From NCBI GenBank assembly GCA_043810345.1, contig JBDROF010000006.1:12700-76699 (forward strand): DNA of 64,000 bases, given 5' to 3'. Below, piece after piece: positions 62,413 to 64,000 of the stretch. Under the pieces are notes generated by a model that made no database searches, had not been told where the DNA came from, and saw only the letters and a program-made list of their open reading frames with translations. This DNA comes from QYOJ01 sp043810345. GTDB lineage: Bacteria; Bacteroidota; Bacteroidia; Bacteroidales; FEN-979. A program made the position numbers and the translations under genes. Numbering within the stretch: position 1 is the stretch's first letter; every line of letters begins with the position of its first letter.

Positions 62413-62908
62413 CTACGCCGCAAGTAACTCCCTTACTTTAGTTACAGTATTGACGCTTCTGCCCGTTATTCGAGCAATCCTGCGTAGGCTAAGGTCACTT
62501 TTCTTGAGTAGGTCAGCTACATCCTCATACTTTTTTAAAAGTTTTTCACGGTTCCCTCGGCTGCCCGCTTTTCTCCCGTTACACTTTTGCTGAAGCTTCG
62601 CCAATGCTATTCCTTGTGCCTGCTGAATTTTTCTGTGGTTATTCTCCATTTCCGCCCCAATACTCATTACCTGCAATAAAAGCATCACCATAGGGTTTTC
62701 CGTGCCATTTTCAGAGGAAATCATATTGAACTGCCGGACAAAAAGCCCAATTCCCCGATTATGGATTGTATCAACGGTGCTTAGGATATCCACAACCCGA
62801 CGTCCGATTCTTGAAATTTCGGAAACAAGCACTAATTTAATATGGTGGGTTTTGGCATACCTTATATTTGATACGATTTGGTTTTGACGGGATGTTTTCT
62901 GAAAAGCA
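62413..62908 (-). pseudogene. Serine recombinase lacking its N-terminus
   Basis: The frame reads KLVLVSEISRIGRRVVDILS, IHNRGIGLFVRQFNM, LLLQVMSIGAEMENNHRKIQ and an HTH end (SLRRIARITGRSVNTVTKVR). These are the second half of the resolvase catalytic domain, helix E and the DNA-binding part. The first 60 or so residues, with YxRVS and the catalytic Ser, are absent. The open frame simply fades at about 62908, 7 nt from the right copy of the 34-nt repeat. It cannot be an active enzyme. Confidence 0.78.
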
Positions 62909-62914
62909 AAATGT

Positions 62915-62948
62915 AAAAAACTATTGAAAAAGCTATTACAACAAAAAA
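62915..62948. repeat. 34-nt direct repeat, right copy
   Basis: 32 of 34 bases equal to 59203-59236. It touches the left stem of the tRNA terminator and the broken end of the recombinase gene. Confidence 0.75.
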
Positions 62949-62982
62949 GACCTTGTAAAATATTGATTTACAAGGTCTTTTT
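62944..62982 (-). terminator. Terminator downstream of the tRNA-Pro fragment
   Basis: AAAAAGACCTTGTAAA (62944-62959) and TTTACAAGGTCTTTTT (62967-62982) form a perfect 16-bp stem with a 7-nt loop. On the minus strand it follows the tRNA 3' end by 10 nt. Confidence 0.85.
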
Positions 62983-62992
62983 ATTTACTTCG

Positions 62993-63041
62993 TCGGGGTA
63001 GCAGGATTCGAACCTGCGACCCCCTGCTCCCAAAGCAGTAA
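62993..63041 (-). tRNA. tRNA-Pro(UGG) 3' fragment, attachment site
   Basis: Minus strand: anticodon loop TTTGGGA (anticodon TGG), variable region, the T arm GCAGGTTCGAATCCTGC, and acceptor end TACCCCGA. The 5' acceptor strand and D arm are missing: the sequence on the 5' side has no D-loop pattern and no TCGGGGT partner. A tyrosine recombinase gene begins 160 nt away. This is the usual trace of an element integrated in a tRNA 3' end; the intact gene should lie to the right, beyond the window. Confidence 0.85.
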
Positions 63042-63203
63042 TCTAACTACTTTCTTGTTAATTGGTTATTCCCCGGAAGTTATTCTTGGAAATTGATAAT
63101 CAATCATATAAGATAATTAATGTTGATAAATTTTATTCGTTTATTATACGATTATTAACCGAGTTGTGGTTACATTTGTGGTTACATTTTTTAACTTGTA
63201 ACC

Positions 63204-64000
63204 ATGAGCAAAGGTAATGTTTTAACTTATTTTACCATTCTTGAAAACAGGGAGAAAAAGAATGGTTTGTTCCCCGTATGCCTGGTTGTCTATTATAACG
63301 GAGCAAAAAGGCGATATCGTACAAGTGTCGATTTAACTGAAGATCAATGGAAAAAAATTAAATCACCAAAACTGAGGGATGAGGATCTCAAAGAAAAGCG
63401 AGCTGATATCCAAAGCTTCATCCGAAAGGCAGAAATTGCCGGGAAAAAGCTGGCTGAATTTAGCTTTGAAGCGTTTGAAGAAGAATATTTCAAAAAGAAA
63501 AAGGTAAACACAACCGACATCAGTTTTAAAGACTGCACCCGGGAGTTTATGGACGTAAAAGCGGATGAATGGAGCATAAAGACCACCCTGATGTATGAGA
63601 CAATCCTTACAACGGTCGGGAATTTTAGTCCTAAGCTCAGGATGAGAGGAATAACTCCGGATTTTCTCCGGCAATATGAGAAACATTTGGCCTCAGAGAA
63701 TAAATCAATCTCTACCATTGGCATCTATCTGCGACAGATCCGGGCAATTTGTAATTACGCCATCAGCAAGAAGTATATCTCCAGAGAGAAATACCCTTTT
63801 TCCGACTACACTGTTCCTGCAGCACAAAAGAACAAACGAGCCCTAAGTGACGAAGACATCAGAACTCTCGTGGAATACAAGACGGACAAATCAGAAGAGC
63901 AGAAAGCCATTGATTTCTGGACCTTCAGTTATCTTGGGAACGGGATGAATTTCAAAGACATCGCGATGTTACGTTATACCAATGTCCAGGGGGATAACAT
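63204..64000 (+). CDS. Tyrosine recombinase/integrase, N-terminal part
   Basis: Open from the ATG at 63204 to the window end (265 codons). MSKGNVLTYFTILENREKKN and the RRYRTSVDLTEDQWKKIKSP segment form an arm-binding domain; ISFKDCTREFMDVKADEWSI to IRAICNYAISKKYI is the SAM-like core-binding domain (phage_int_SAM_5 type). NKRALSDEDIRTLVEYKTD then opens the catalytic domain, and WTFSYLGNGMNFKDIAML stands at the first-Arg box, which usually reads GMN(F/L)xD in Bacteroidota integrases. The catalytic Tyr lies beyond the window. With the tRNA fragment it marks the left end of an integrated element. Confidence 0.9.
   Translation, partial: MSKGNVLTYFTILENREKKNGLFPVCLVVYYNGAKRRYRTSVDLTEDQWKKIKSPKLRDEDLKEKRADIQSFIRKAEIAGKKLAEFSFEAFEEEYFKKKKVNTTDISFKDCTREFMDVKADEWSIKTTLMYETILTTVGNFSPKLRMRGITPDFLRQYEKHLASENKSISTIGIYLRQIRAICNYAISKKYISREKYPFSDYTVPAAQKNKRALSDEDIRTLVEYKTDKSEEQKAIDFWTFSYLGNGMNFKDIAMLRYTNVQGDN

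Noticed and set aside
62297..62593. Plus-strand frame over the recombinase remnant
   Set aside because: It runs through the attC-like hairpin and antisense to a recognisable recombinase, with no protein features.
62993..63090. A complete tRNA-Pro gene
   Set aside because: No D-arm pattern and no 5' acceptor strand matching TACCCCGA. A chance CCGGGGA at the right distance pairs at only five positions, and the segment before the anticodon stem is about 11 nt too long.

Overview
The window is a Bacteroidota chromosome segment, probably class Bacteroidia. The signs are type IX secretion C-terminal sorting domains on three secreted proteins, promoters of the TTTG-N19/20-TAnnTTTG type, DUF4492 in front of cytochrome bd, a BatA/DUF58 protein set, a long-tailed bS16, and a GG-Bacteroidales-type RiPP locus. 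Nothing was searched against databases. Family names come from motif recognition.

Layout. 1-6341 is a minus-strand signalling block: a PAS protein running off the edge, two large hybrid or GAF/PAS histidine kinases and two single-receiver regulators. Each kinase gene is split by one lesion, one in-frame stop and one 1-nt frameshift. 6466-7054 is a nucleotidyltransferase/small-partner pair. 7396-16023 holds htpG, a four-helix-bundle protein, a promoter-driven structured RNA, lemA with two TPM-domain genes, and cytochrome bd oxidase (DUF4492-cydA-cydB-small membrane protein) with a DedA gene. 16087-25466 holds two large T9SS-exported proteins (BNR/sortilin-like and M14 carboxypeptidase), a SnoaL-like lipoprotein, an MFS transporter, rsmE with a poly-C frameshift, and DUF4159. 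25608-28768 is a heavily decayed heterodisulfide-reductase-like operon. 28837-42298 is core: mscS, valS, DUF58, trxA, dnaE, rpsP-rimM, gdhA and a BatA/vWA protein.

42299-56319 is the most interesting region. It has a CxC-containing GG-leader precursor peptide, a radical SAM/SPASM maturase, a pseudo-radical-SAM partner, an FtsX-type permease, a C39-peptidase ABC exporter, a very short HlyD-like protein and a MacB/LolD-type ATPase. These are followed by an NtrB/NtrC-like kinase and sigma-54 activator pair and a divergent hybrid kinase. The precursor gene and the hybrid kinase each have a GG-N10-GC sigma-54 promoter. About 73 nt upstream of each lies the same inverted repeat (TGTCAAA-N3-TTTGACA). 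This points to one regulon in which the activator switches on peptide production and the second kinase. The same site overlaps the activator's own predicted promoter.

56375-59053 has a dicarboxylate/glutamate symporter, a small protein and a short T9SS protein. 59054-64000 is accessory DNA: a 34-bp direct repeat bracketing 3.7 kb, a frameshifted PIN toxin gene with a small partner and an attC-like hairpin, a decapitated serine recombinase, a tRNA-Pro 3' fragment with its terminator, and a tyrosine recombinase running off the edge.

Across the first 33 kb, short tandem arrays (mostly heptamers such as GTGAGAC, AATTCGT and GGACGAA) and GC-rich palindromes sit exactly at the stop codons of many genes. 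Three kinds of such repeats are also found in frame inside htpG and valS.
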